DNA from: an uncultured Roseobacter sp.
Lineage (GTDB): Bacteria > Pseudomonadota > Alphaproteobacteria > Rhodobacterales > Rhodobacteraceae
Direction of reading: 5' to 3'
Assembly (NCBI RefSeq): GCF_947496515.1
Contig: NZ_CANMDB010000014.1
Span: forward strand, 36,885 to 100,884
DNA length: 64,000 nucleotides
Shown here: positions 46,840 to 57,422 of the stretch, piece after piece
Numbering within the stretch: position 1 is the stretch's first letter
How the letters are laid out: the number at the start of each line of letters is the position of its first letter
Program-made: the position numbers and the translations under genes
The notes under the pieces: model-generated
Told to the model about the DNA's origin: nothing
Database searches by the model: none
Seen by the model: the letters and a program-made list of their open reading frames with translations, nothing else

Positions 46840-47760
46840 TCAGACCTTGAGGTTGGGAATGATCTGCTTTTTGCGGCTCATGACACCGGGCAGCACCACC
46901 GTGTCGCCCGAGACCTGCGCGTCAAAGCTCTTCTCGGCTACCGATTTGACCAGATCATTTGGCACCAGCAGGGTCGCTTCTTCGGCGAGGATATCCACCA
47001 CGAACAGCAGAACCTGATCCGCCCCGTCGTCGGAGGCCACGCCCGGCATCGCCGCCATCAGCGCATCCTTGCGGTCCAGCACCTGCGCGGGCGAGGTCGT
47101 CTCCAGCACGGAGACACGGAACTGCTTGCCGCCGACTTCGTATTCCTTGCTGTCCATGCGCAAGAGCTCTGCTTCGGAAAAGGCGGAGACATCGGATTTC
47201 GCGGCAAACATCTCGGCCGCGTATGCGCTGATGTCGACACCAAGGTCTTCCGCCAGATCCCATGCGATGGCCTTGTCTTCCTGCGTGGTGGTCGGGCTGC
47301 GGAATTCCAACGTGTCGCTGAGAATACACGACAGCATCGCGCCCTTGATGCCCGTCGGCATCTGAGCCATGTCCTTGCCGATCATCTTCCACATGATGGT
47401 CGCCGTGCAGGCCAGCGGTTCGATGCGGATCTCGATAGGGCCCTTCGTCTCCAGCCCGCCGACTAGCTTATGGTGGTCGATGATGCCCGTGATATCCGCG
47501 TTATTGATCCCGTTGGGCAGCTCGGCCGGGTTGTTGGTATCGACGATCACCACCGGCGTATCCGCCGCCACGTCCGAGATGATCTCGGGTTTGTCCAGCG
47601 ACCAGCGGTCCAGGACAAAAAGCGCCTCGGTATTGGGCTCGCCCAGCAGCACAGGTTTGGCGGGCGTCTCCTTGATCTGGTCGAGATACCACGCCCAGAT
47701 GATGGGTGAGCCGGTGCTGTCCGTGTCAGGGGATCTGTGGCCGAAAACGAGCGTGGTCAT
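46840..47760 (-). CDS. ppaC: manganese-dependent inorganic pyrophosphatase (family II)
   Basis: A 306-residue DHH-family pyrophosphatase. The N-terminal motif GHRSPDTDSTGSPII carries metal-binding His and Asp; VIVDTNNP and GIIDHHKLVGG hold the DHH motif, and SDTLEFRSPTTT follows. The C-terminal DHHA2 domain ends in SRKKQIIPNLKV with the substrate-binding Arg-Lys-Lys. It hydrolyses pyrophosphate to drive biosynthesis. Family II enzymes are mostly known from Firmicutes but occur in this bacterial group. It is divergent from the DUF2161 gene. Confidence 0.95.
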   Translation of the reverse strand: MTTLVFGHRSPDTDSTGSPIIWAWYLDQIKETPAKPVLLGEPNTEALFVLDRWSLDKPEIISDVAADTPVVIVDTNNPAELPNGINNADITGIIDHHKLVGGLETKGPIEIRIEPLACTATIMWKMIGKDMAQMPTGIKGAMLSCILSDTLEFRSPTTTQEDKAIAWDLAEDLGVDISAYAAEMFAAKSDVSAFSEAELLRMDSKEYEVGGKQFRVSVLETTSPAQVLDRKDALMAAMPGVASDDGADQVLLFVVDILAEEATLLVPNDLVKSVAEKSFDAQVSGDTVVLPGVMSRKKQIIPNLKV

Positions 47761-47883
47761 AAGGTGTTCCTACAATGGTTGGATCATTTTGGCGCCTTAT
47801 AGGAGCGGGCCGCTGGCTTGTCACGTCCTGCTTGGTGCGTTGGTTGCTTGGCACCGGTTTGCTGCTGATGATAGCGTCTGCGC

Positions 47884-48582
47884 ATGTCAAACATGCGCGA
47901 AACTGACCTCTACCCGCCGATCAAGGCCTTTCTGGAAGGGCAGGGGTATGAGGTGAAATCCGAGGTTGGTGCAGTTGATGTCATGGCTGTGCGCGGCCAG
48001 GAAGCTCCGGTGATCGTCGAGCTGAAGCTGGGGTTCTCACTGTCGCTGATCCATCAGTGCGTTGCCCGGCAAATGGTGACCGAGCACGTCTATCTTGCGG
48101 TAGAACACCGGACCGGGAAGCGGTTTGCAAAATCGGTCAAAGATATTTGCAAACTGGCCCGACGATTGGGGCTGGGCGTGATGACCGTGAGGGTGCGGGA
48201 TGGTCTGGTGCAGGCGCACTGTGACCCCGGCCCGTTTCGACCGCGGATCGTCACCGCGCGCCAAACCCCTCTGTTGAAGGAATTTGCGCGGCGAACCGGA
48301 GATCCCAACGCCGGTGGGCAGACGCGACGGGGGCTAGTGACGGCCTATCGTCAGGATGCGCTGCGGATAGCGGCCTATCTTGATGAGGCTGGTGCCAGCA
48401 AGGGCGCGTCTGTCGCCCGCGAAACCGGCGTCGCGCGTGCAACGCGCATGATGGCCGACGACCACTATGGCTGGTTCCAGCGGGTTCGGACCGGCGTCTA
48501 TGATCTGACACCGGCCGGTGTCGATGCCGCGCAGAACCAAATACGCCCGAAGATGTCCGAGACCCCGACGGGCGTGGTCTGA
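47884..48582 (+). CDS. DUF2161 protein with PD-(D/E)XK nuclease-like core
   Basis: A 232-residue protein. The N-terminal half reads YEVKSEVGAVDVMAVRGQ then APVIVELKLGFS; Glu, Asp and ExK at this spacing form a PD-(D/E)XK-type catalytic set as in the DUF2161 family. The C-terminal part (residues about 155-215) with LRIAAYLDEAGASKGASVAR and YDLTPAGVDAA looks like a winged helix that could bind DNA. No activity is established for the family. It is monocistronic, between ppaC and groES. Confidence 0.82.
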   Translation: MSNMRETDLYPPIKAFLEGQGYEVKSEVGAVDVMAVRGQEAPVIVELKLGFSLSLIHQCVARQMVTEHVYLAVEHRTGKRFAKSVKDICKLARRLGLGVMTVRVRDGLVQAHCDPGPFRPRIVTARQTPLLKEFARRTGDPNAGGQTRRGLVTAYRQDALRIAAYLDEAGASKGASVARETGVARATRMMADDHYGWFQRVRTGVYDLTPAGVDAAQNQIRPKMSETPTGVV

Positions 48583-48622
48583 GTTCGGCGCGGGACTTGC
48601 GTATTTTTGCAGTAACACTTGG

Positions 48623-48651
48623 TTGACACGCTGCCCGCGTCTGCCTAATTA
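48623..48651 (+). promoter_or_regulatory. groESL promoter
   Basis: TTGACA (48623-48628) and TAATTA (48646-48651) with a 17-base spacer form a strong vegetative-type promoter. The predicted start point falls at the edge of the CIRCE element, explaining how HrcA could block it. Confidence 0.8.
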
Positions 48652-48658
48652 CGGCGCG

Positions 48659-48685
48659 TTAGCACTCGGGGTATTTGAGTGCTAG
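48659..48685. promoter_or_regulatory. CIRCE element (HrcA operator)
   Basis: TTAGCACTC, nine bases, GAGTGCTAG: the classic CIRCE inverted repeat, differing from the consensus only in the last base. It lies 8 bases after the -10 box and 68 bases before groES, so groESL should be repressed by HrcA and released on heat stress. Confidence 0.95.
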
Positions 48686-48753
48686 CAACAGCAGGGCAGG
48701 ATCTCATTGCCCGGAACTATGAATGAAACTTTGAGCCTCAAGGAGCTGCAAAG

Positions 48754-49041
48754 ATGGCATTGAAACCGCTTCATGACCGCGTGCTGGTACGCCGCACGGA
48801 AAGCGAAGAAAAAACCAAGGGTGGTCTGATCATCCCCGACAGCGCAAAAGAAAAGCCCTCCGAAGGCGAAGTTGTCGCCTGCGGCGACGGCGCGCGCAAG
48901 GACAGCGGCGAGCTGATCGACATGGCCGTCAAGCCAGGTGACAAGATCCTGTTCGGCAAATGGTCCGGCACAGAAGTCACGCTCGACGGTGAAGAACTGC
49001 TGATGATGAAGGAAAGCGACATCATGGGGATCATCGCGTAA
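48754..49041 (+). CDS. groES: co-chaperonin GroES
   Basis: A 95-residue lid of the chaperonin. It opens [20 protein letters not shown] and contains the mobile loop region [15 protein letters not shown] that docks on GroEL, and ends [18 protein letters not shown] precedes the ATG by 8 bases. First gene of the CIRCE-controlled groES-groEL pair. Confidence 0.98.
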   Translation: MALKPLHDRVLVRRTESEEKTKGGLIIPDSAKEKPSEGEVVACGDGARKDSGELIDMAVKPGDKILFGKWSGTEVTLDGEELLMMKESDIMGIIA

Positions 49042-49104
49042 GCCAACCGGCTGACCGCGTGGCGGCCCAATGCCCGCCCCATGACCTATCGCTCAATCAT
49101 ATAA

Positions 49105-50775
<1,671 letters not shown>

Positions 50776-50801
50776 GCGCGCCGCTTTAGGCAGAATAAGA
50801 G

Positions 50802-50828
50802 GGGGCCCGTCGTCAGGCGGGCCCTTTC
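50802..50828 (+). terminator. groESL terminator
   Basis: A 7-bp stem GGGCCCG / CGGGCCC with an 8-base loop is followed by TTT. Position right after groEL supports its role. Confidence 0.82.
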
Positions 50829-51756
50829 GCGTTCGGGCGTCTGCTCAGTGGTGCCGCACTTATCGGTGTTGGTTTGAGCTCATTCGCGCGATGTTTCTCT
50901 CGACGTTGATCTTCGGCAAGACAGGAGACGCAGGGAGGCGTCCAAGTCGGGTTCTTTGGTGCATCGTTCGAAATCGAAACGGGCACATGTCACCCTTCAA
51001 AAAGTCCCGCAAAGCGCGCCAGCGTTTTTGTGCGGCAGTGGCCGTTATCGTCAGGCTCATCCACTCTGGTTGAGCGCTGTATCTCGCCGCGGGAAAACAC
51101 AGGGTTGATGTCTCTCTTGCTTTTTCGCCGAGCCGCGCGCAGATCGCGCATCTCTCGTTCTTTCCAACGTCCAACGAACAAGACCATGGCAGATGACAGA
51201 CGTATTCCGACTGGGTGATATCCACCAATCCCAATGGCTTGTGCTTGCGCGACGCGTCCGAAGACCGTGTTCCACCAAAGACCATTTTGATCGGCGGAAG
51301 TAATAGAGCAACAAGGGTGCTTTTGGTCAAATCATGGCAGGACGGGCTGGCGAGCACGGCGAGGAGAGGACCGCTATGATCCCCCATAACCAAAGCGGCA
51401 TTTGGACGGCTGACAATGGTTCAGCGGCTATATCAGCGTAAGACCTCTGTTCAGAAATTTGCCAGACGTCGACGTGTGATTTGGCCCCTCTCATCATTTG
51501 CCACGCAAACGCCTGCCGGCCAGTGGACCGACGCCAGGATGCTGATTGGTTTGGAGACGCATCGAAAAACCGGCGCAGATCGTCATCAATACCCGGCTCA
51601 AGCCGTACACTCGTGTCCGACCGCATCAAGCCTTGAACATGCGCGCACCGGTACCAAACCCTGCTCAAAAATGACGAATGCATATGGAGCTGGACACACC
51701 CTCAGATGTCGGTTGGAGCTAGATCTGGAGTCTATTCAGACCTGATTTCAGAAATG
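50829..51756. other. 930-base stretch without recognisable gene
   Basis: Between groESL and the response regulator gene no frame resembles a known protein. The longest (minus strand, 51393-50860) has a composition and Cys/Arg/Ser content typical of chance frames. The stretch is A+T-richer than the flanks, which fits decayed or foreign DNA at the edge of the two-component island. No terminal repeats or tRNA were seen. Confidence 0.5.
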
Positions 51757-52200
51757 TCAGCTCGGCAGGGCGACAATACGGGAATAGCACCCGATCATTT
51801 TCAGCGCCCGTGACAGTGTCTCGCTCGCATTTTCCTTTACCAGGTATCCGGCAATGTTCTTGCTGTAGGCCGACTGGATATCACTTGGCATATCCGACGT
51901 TGTGAAAACGAAAATGACCAATTGTTGCAGTCGCGCATCTGATCGCACGGCTTCGAGAAACTCCAGACCATTCATTCGGGGCATATTCAGATCGAGAGTC
52001 ACGATGAACGGGGGCAATTGACCACTGTTTTCGTTGATCGCTTCGATCAACAGATCCAGTGCTTCGCGCCCGTCGCGGGCGACGACTACGGGGTTGACGA
52101 TCTTAAGCTTCTTTAACGACCGTTTCATGGACAGGATGCTGATCTCGTCGTCATCAACCAGCAGAAACGTAGCGTCTTGGGGCGTTTTAGTGCCAATCAT
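51757..52200 (-). CDS. single-domain response regulator, Rcp1-like
   Basis: A 147-residue receiver with no output domain. The acidic pocket is FLLVDDDEIS; the phospho-acceptor Asp is in VTLDLNMPRMNGLEFLEA. The switch Thr/Ser is in FVFTTSDMPSDIQ, and the Lys in GYLVKENASETL. The SLKKLKIVNPVVVARDG segment matches receivers of the cyanobacterial Rcp1 type, partners of phytochrome-like kinases. The start ATG at 52200 is 9 bases after GAAGG, better than 52209. It is 37 bases downstream of the large kinase gene and surely its partner. Confidence 0.9.
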   Translation of the reverse strand: MIGTKTPQDATFLLVDDDEISILSMKRSLKKLKIVNPVVVARDGREALDLLIEAINENSGQLPPFIVTLDLNMPRMNGLEFLEAVRSDARLQQLVIFVFTTSDMPSDIQSAYSKNIAGYLVKENASETLSRALKMIGCYSRIVALPS

Positions 52201-52237
52201 GGCGCGCATCCTTCAGTGAGGTATGGAAATAAGGTCA

Positions 52238-54214
52238 TCAGGCAGCACCCGAGTATGACCGTTCATCGGCAGCAAGGCCCGTATCGCCGGGAAATCTGAC
52301 CCTGAACCGCGCGCCTCGCCCGGTATCCGGATCGGAGTGGAGAGAAATATCTCCCTTATAGCGTTCAAGCAGCTTTCGGATGATCGCCAGACCCAACCCA
52401 CTGCCCTCAACCTCATCGCGTGGGCGCAGCGTCTGGAACAGCTGATAAATCCGCGTCTGATATTCCGGTGGGATGCCGGGGCCATCATCCGCGACATCAA
52501 AAATGAGCCAACCGTTCTCTGCCTTTGTTGAGATCGACAGAGTACCCGTGTTTTGATCATTATGTTTCACGGCGTTCGAGATCAGATTGATCAGGATCTG
52601 TTTCAATGGCGTCGCATATGTGCGTACAGAGCCGTTGAGACCGCTATAGCGAAGTGAGAAGCTCTTGGGCGGATCGAGCATCGTCCAGATCTCTTCCACA
52701 AAGGCGCGCAGTTCTATGTCCACCAGCCCGTCCTTCTGACTTCCCGCACGGGCATAATTCAACAGATCCGCGAGTAGCCGGTCCAAGCGCTTTGCCCGGC
52801 TTTGCAGCATCTTCAGATAGGTGCCGCTGTCCTCCGACAGCGCGTTCTCGTCGTCCTGCAGTGTCCAGTCGGCCAGATCATGGATCGCGCGGAGCGGGGA
52901 GCGAAGATCGTGCGCTGCGACATAGGCAAACTGTTCCAATTCTTTGTTGGAGCGGCGCAACTCTTCGGCGTTGTCCTTGAAAATTGTCAGCGCCCGCGCA
53001 ACATCGCCCAACTCGTCGCGGCCGTCGATGTCGATAGGGTGTTTAAGATCCCCTCCTGCGATGGCCCGGACGGCTTTGCTCAACCGTTCCATTCGGCGAT
53101 TGAACTGCTGTTCGATGATGATGGAATTGCCGATCGTTGTAATGATTGCGGCGAGGAAGAGGCAAACCACGAGGATCATCGACAGCCAGCGCGTTGCAGC
53201 ACCCAAGGCCGCTGACTTTTTATCGACAACCATCTTGGCCTGTTCGCCCAGGTCTCTCGCGAAGGTCGACAACTCCCCCGACAGCGTGATGTGCTGTTCA
53301 CGAAGCGACTGCAGCGTTTCGCGGTTTTGGAGAGCGCGTCGGCCCATAATAACCAGTCCGTCCCGCCCGACCAGCAAACGTTCGAGATCTGCCGCAGCCT
53401 GAATGAGCTGGCTTTTTTGCGGACTCGCCGTCAGTCCTGTCAGGCGCGTGGTAAAGCTTTCCAGTCTTTGCTTGAGTGTGCGTTCCAGTTCAGCACTTCG
53501 TCTCACATCGCCGGAGGTGGCGTCCGTTCTGGCCAGTTCGGTCGTGGTCTCGAACCCCATTGAGAGGCTCGTCAGATTCAGAGCATTCAGGAACAGTCCG
53601 GAGAAAAGCTGATCAATCACGTCGGCGGCTGGCGAGGCGTCCGATCGGATCCGTTCAAGGGCTATGTCGACCTGATCGCTGCTGTCTTTGAGCAGGCTTC
53701 TCAGGGCCATGCTCGCGTCGCTCGCGACGTTGTCAATTTGTTGCTGTAGGGCCGTCAGAGATCGGGTGATTTCAAACGATTCTCGCTTTTTTGTGATCAG
53801 CTGGTGTGCGATATTGTCCAGCTCACCCAGATGACTCTCGATCTGTTCGGTCAGGGCAATGGTCCCAGGGGTCAACAGCAGTTGTGAGATTTGCGTCCGA
53901 AAATTGGTGATCTGACTGTCCAGACTGGTCTGGGCTTTGTTCAATTGCGGCAATGACCGGGCGAAGTTTGCCCGTTCAAGTGTGACCCGAATTCGGCTCA
54001 GGTCACGCTCCACCGCTGCGGTGTTCATCAGGATAGGAAGTGCCCCGTGACGCAGCGCCCCGGTGGCTGAGGAAATCTCGCGCACCTGAGTGAAGCCCGT
54101 CAGTCCGGCGATGACCGTCACCAGACCGATGACCACCAATAACAGCCGCAGACGAGCGACAATGCTCGAGAAGATGCCGCGTTCTGCTGGAAGGGATCTG
54201 ATTTGCTCGCTCAC
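52238..54214 (-). CDS. membrane sensor histidine kinase with large periplasmic domain
   Basis: A 658-residue kinase. Membrane segments lie at about residues 20-42 and 340-362; between them is a helical periplasmic sensor of about 300 residues with no recognised ligand motif. After the second span come HAMP (RRMERLSKAVRAIAGGDLKH), a HisKA helix with the phospho-His in FAYVAAHDLRSPLRAI, and an ATPase domain with NLISNAVKHN, VADDGPGIP and RPRDEVEGSGLGLAI. The start is GTG. Its C-terminal half closely resembles the small kinase at 54428. It is divergent from that kinase and upstream of the single-domain receiver gene. Confidence 0.9.
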   Translation of the reverse strand: MSEQIRSLPAERGIFSSIVARLRLLLVVIGLVTVIAGLTGFTQVREISSATGALRHGALPILMNTAAVERDLSRIRVTLERANFARSLPQLNKAQTSLDSQITNFRTQISQLLLTPGTIALTEQIESHLGELDNIAHQLITKKRESFEITRSLTALQQQIDNVASDASMALRSLLKDSSDQVDIALERIRSDASPAADVIDQLFSGLFLNALNLTSLSMGFETTTELARTDATSGDVRRSAELERTLKQRLESFTTRLTGLTASPQKSQLIQAAADLERLLVGRDGLVIMGRRALQNRETLQSLREQHITLSGELSTFARDLGEQAKMVVDKKSAALGAATRWLSMILVVCLFLAAIITTIGNSIIIEQQFNRRMERLSKAVRAIAGGDLKHPIDIDGRDELGDVARALTIFKDNAEELRRSNKELEQFAYVAAHDLRSPLRAIHDLADWTLQDDENALSEDSGTYLKMLQSRAKRLDRLLADLLNYARAGSQKDGLVDIELRAFVEEIWTMLDPPKSFSLRYSGLNGSVRTYATPLKQILINLISNAVKHNDQNTGTLSISTKAENGWLIFDVADDGPGIPPEYQTRIYQLFQTLRPRDEVEGSGLGLAIIRKLLERYKGDISLHSDPDTGRGARFRVRFPGDTGLAADERSYSGAA

Positions 54215-54427
54215 CGGATGAGGGTACGGCGGAAGGATTAAACTCGGCTTAAATCCAGTACAGTTAGAGAGCGCCCCTATCGAATTTCCAGTGACCTCGA
54301 AAAAAGACGCATCTTTATATACGTGATTTTTGCACAGGATCGTTTGCGGTCAATGACACCGCGTTAACCGAGGATTCAGCGGCCCCTGCTACATCAGCCC
54401 GACGATGTTCTAAAGGACTTCTTTTCC

Positions 54428-55186
54428 ATGTCTCCAAACTCCGATCAGTGCGGTATGGCGCAGGCTGGTACGAAAGATCACATGCCCTCCACGGAGATCG
54501 AGGATTTCATTTACCTGATCAGCCATGATGTCCGCAATTCGGTGCGCGCGCTGATCGAGCTGCCTCACTGGATCGCTGAGGATCTGCAGGATGCGGGCGT
54601 AAAACTCGACGGTTCAGTGGGAGAAAGCATCGAACTGATGAACCGTCACACCGGCCGACTTGACCGGATGTTGGTGGATTTGCTGACATTTTCACGCGTT
54701 GGCCGGATGCAAGAGGTCGGTCAGGTGGATCTTGACGATGCGCTTGATGAAGTGCTTGAGGAAATCCGCCTGCCTCATGGATTTCAGATCATCCGCAACC
54801 TGTCTCATCACTCTGTCCGCTGCGGCGAGAGAGATATTCTCACACTGCTCACGGCACTGATCTCGAATGCGATCAAGCATCATGATTCACCAACGGGCAA
54901 GATCGTCGTGTCATCTGAGCGAGCGGGCGGATCGGTTGTTCTAACCGTCTCCGACGATGGCCCAGGTATTGCGCCCCGCTATCGTGAGAAAGTGTTCGGG
55001 GCGATGACAACCCTCAAACCCCGGGATGAAGTTGAGGGGAGCGGGATGGGTTTGGCCATTACGCGCAAAATTGCCCAGGTCTATGAAGGACACGCGCGCC
55101 TCAACGACCCGCTCGATGCTCGCGGTATCGCGGTGGAGGTAAGCCTGCCCGACGGGCCCCAGCCACCTTGCGAAAAAAAGTTCTGA
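54428..55186 (+). CDS. sensor-less histidine kinase
   Basis: A 252-residue soluble kinase with no sensor part and no membrane span. The phospho-His helix is IYLISHDVRNSVRALIELPH (residues about 28-47), followed by dimer helix MNRHTGRLDRMLVDLLTFSR. The ATPase domain has ALISNAIKHHD, VSDDGPGIAP and KPRDEVEGSGMGLAITRK. The last motif is nearly the same as in the large kinase on the opposite strand, so the two look like paralogs. AAAGGA precedes the ATG by about 11 bases. A receiver gene follows 82 bases later. Confidence 0.88.
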   Translation: MSPNSDQCGMAQAGTKDHMPSTEIEDFIYLISHDVRNSVRALIELPHWIAEDLQDAGVKLDGSVGESIELMNRHTGRLDRMLVDLLTFSRVGRMQEVGQVDLDDALDEVLEEIRLPHGFQIIRNLSHHSVRCGERDILTLLTALISNAIKHHDSPTGKIVVSSERAGGSVVLTVSDDGPGIAPRYREKVFGAMTTLKPRDEVEGSGMGLAITRKIAQVYEGHARLNDPLDARGIAVEVSLPDGPQPPCEKKF

Positions 55187-55268
55187 ATCGAGGCGCAACC
55201 TCTCGGTCGCTTTTGAAACTGTCGAAGCCGTCCCTCGTCTCCCTGTGAAATCTGAAAGCCGAGCTGTC

Positions 55269-55730
55269 ATGTTTGTTCAATCGTGGATGTCCGTCGTTCC
55301 CGCTATTCCTGTCCCATTGCCTCCCCATGTGTTGGTCGTGGATGACGATCAATTCGATCGCGCCCGGCTGCGCCGACTGCTCCGTGACACCGATCAAGGA
55401 GTTATCACAAGCGAGGCCAGCCGATGCTCGGCCGTGCCGCCGCTACTGCACAGCCGGCATTTCGATCTATTCGTGATTGATCTGAATTTGCCTGATGGTA
55501 CCGGTTGGGATGTCTACGCCCTGATCCGGTCTTGCGCCCGACACGCAGATACGCCCGTCCTTCTGGTCACAGGGGACCGAGCGAATACGCGGCCCCAAGT
55601 GCACGAGTACCCGCGCGTTTTGGCAAAAGACGAATTTACAAAGGCGCACCTACACCACGCGCTTTTTGATACACCATTCCGGTCAAAGTCTGACGGCGAT
55701 ATACCTCACAAAACCCACTTGCTGATCTAG
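55269..55730 (+). CDS. single-domain response regulator
   Basis: A 153-residue receiver with no output domain. The acidic triad is VLVVDDDQFDRARL; the phospho-acceptor Asp is in LFVIDLNLPDGTGWDVY. VLLVTGD provides the switch residue (Thr) and VLAKDEFTKAHL the Lys. It likely receives phosphate from the small kinase just upstream. A GTG at 55245 is an alternative start; neither has a good ribosome site. Downstream is a gene-poor stretch. Confidence 0.82.
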   Translation: MFVQSWMSVVPAIPVPLPPHVLVVDDDQFDRARLRRLLRDTDQGVITSEASRCSAVPPLLHSRHFDLFVIDLNLPDGTGWDVYALIRSCARHADTPVLLVTGDRANTRPQVHEYPRVLAKDEFTKAHLHHALFDTPFRSKSDGDIPHKTHLLI

Positions 55731-56573
55731 CCGCTGCGGGCGGCCAGCGCTTTGGCCGGAAGGATATGGGGTGGGTGGATCACCCCGTCCCGATAAGCTC
55801 CAGGTTCCATTGAACCAGCCCCGGAACGTGCCGCGCTCATCTACGACACCATAGGGGAAATGCCCCCAACCAAGTACCCTCGCGGATTAGTCAACTTGTT
55901 TTGATGTCTTATCAGGAACGGCTCCTTGTCGGTCTTGCCTATCGCTTCAGCCAGCTGAACACATGCCTGACCCACGGCATGCTGGTCCTCAAATATGACA
56001 TTGAACGGTTTGCTGCGGCTCCGGTTCGAAAGTACGTACACAAGCATACTCGGGCTCGACCGGGGATAAACCTCCGGGGAATCAGTGGCGCTCAGCTGGA
56101 CCCTGCTCCCCGCAGGTACCGGCCCAATTCTCCGCGCTCTGTTGATGACTGAACTGCACAGTGTGAAGCAACCGGCAGTATCTTCTCACCTCCCGGTCAT
56201 ATGGGCACAGGCGTTTAGCCCGCTGTGCGGAGGCTCGAATGGCGGATTGGGACATTGGCGGCAGGTCTCGTTTTGCCATGAGTGAGGGTATTGACGGGCT
56301 GTTGCATTGTCCGGCCTGATCTGCGCACGCCGCTACGCAGAAACCAGAACTGAAAATAGCCATTCAGCCAAGCCTCAACGGCGGCCAGCCATCGCGGCAC
56401 AGCACGATCCGCCGGAGCCCTGCCGCCATCGCCGCGACAGACGGTGCGCGGATAGCGGTCTTGGGCGCGTCACGTAGATTTGCCGACGCAACCTGCACCT
56501 GCACGGAGCCAGAGCTGTCTCCCCGGCGTCAACTTCCGGTTGGCGGGATCAACCCAAGCCGCTATGCGGGACC
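55731..56573. other. 840-base stretch without recognisable gene
   Basis: No frame on either strand resembles a known protein. Short frames such as the minus-strand one at 56400-56215 (opening MPRWLAAVEAWLNGYFQFWF) read partly protein-like but break off. It mirrors the empty stretch at 50829-51756, so the two-component genes are framed by non-coding or decayed DNA. No repeats at the ends were noticed. Confidence 0.5.
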
Positions 56574-57422
56574 ATGCGCCTCTTCCTGCTGACTACCGCC
56601 ACCATGATCGCCTTTGCCGCCAACTCCGTCCTGACAAGGCTCGCGGTTGATGGCGGCCATATGGATCCCAACAGCTTTGCCATCGTGCGGGTGCTCGCGG
56701 GGGCTGCCGTCCTCTCAGTTATCCTGGTCGTGCGCGGTGGTCGCCTGCGCCTGTTTCAGAGCAGCCGCGCGGTGGGCGCCGTAAGCCTCGCCGTGTACAT
56801 GGCTGGGTTTTCATTGGCATATCTGACACTCGATGCGGGACTTGGCGCGCTGGTGCTCTTTGGGGTCGTGCAGATTTCCATGTTCGGCCACGCTTTTGCC
56901 ACTGGCACCCGGCCTCGCATGCAGCAGTTGGCAGGGGCGAGTGTCGCGTTTCTTGGCCTCGTTCTCGCACTCTGGCCGGAGCAGGAACGCGCGGCCCAAG
57001 TAACGGGGTCCGCCTGGATGGTCTTGGCCGGGGTGGGCTGGGCGATCTACACCATTGCGGGCCGGGCCGAGCGTGATCCGCTTGCCGCCACCACGGGCAA
57101 CTTCCTGCTCTGTCTGCCGCTCGTCGTGGCGGCACTGGCAGCTTTTGCCCAACATATGACGCCGCTGGGATGGGGTCTTGCGATATTCTGCGGCGGTGTG
57201 ACCTCGGGTGTCGGATATGCACTGTGGTATACGGTTTTGCCGCGGCTGCCAGCCAACCTAGCACCCGTGGTTCAACTGAGCGTGCCAATCATAGCGCTCA
57301 TCGGCGGTGCCGCGCTGCTGGGCGAGGCCGTGAGCCTGAGGGTGGCATTAGCGGCAGCGCTCGTCGTATCCGGCATTGCCATGGCAATCACCGCACGATC
57401 TGTTCCAGCGGGTCGTAGCTGA
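56574..57422 (+). CDS. DMT superfamily (EamA) transporter
   Basis: A 282-residue inner-membrane protein with about ten hydrophobic segments. The first half has FAANSVLTRLAVDGGHMDPN and VRVLAGAAVL, the second LAPVVQLSVPIIALIGGAALLGE, the conserved end of EamA transporters. Substrate unknown. It is not closely similar to the exporter at 15448. Its 3' end overlaps the convergent NUDIX gene by 35 bases. Confidence 0.87.
   Translation: MRLFLLTTATMIAFAANSVLTRLAVDGGHMDPNSFAIVRVLAGAAVLSVILVVRGGRLRLFQSSRAVGAVSLAVYMAGFSLAYLTLDAGLGALVLFGVVQISMFGHAFATGTRPRMQQLAGASVAFLGLVLALWPEQERAAQVTGSAWMVLAGVGWAIYTIAGRAERDPLAATTGNFLLCLPLVVAALAAFAQHMTPLGWGLAIFCGGVTSGVGYALWYTVLPRLPANLAPVVQLSVPIIALIGGAALLGEAVSLRVALAAALVVSGIAMAITARSVPAGRS

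Noticed and set aside
50860..51393. A 177-codon minus-strand frame in the empty stretch after groEL
   Set aside because: Composition is rich in Arg, Ser and Cys, no motif is recognised, and no ribosome site is visible.
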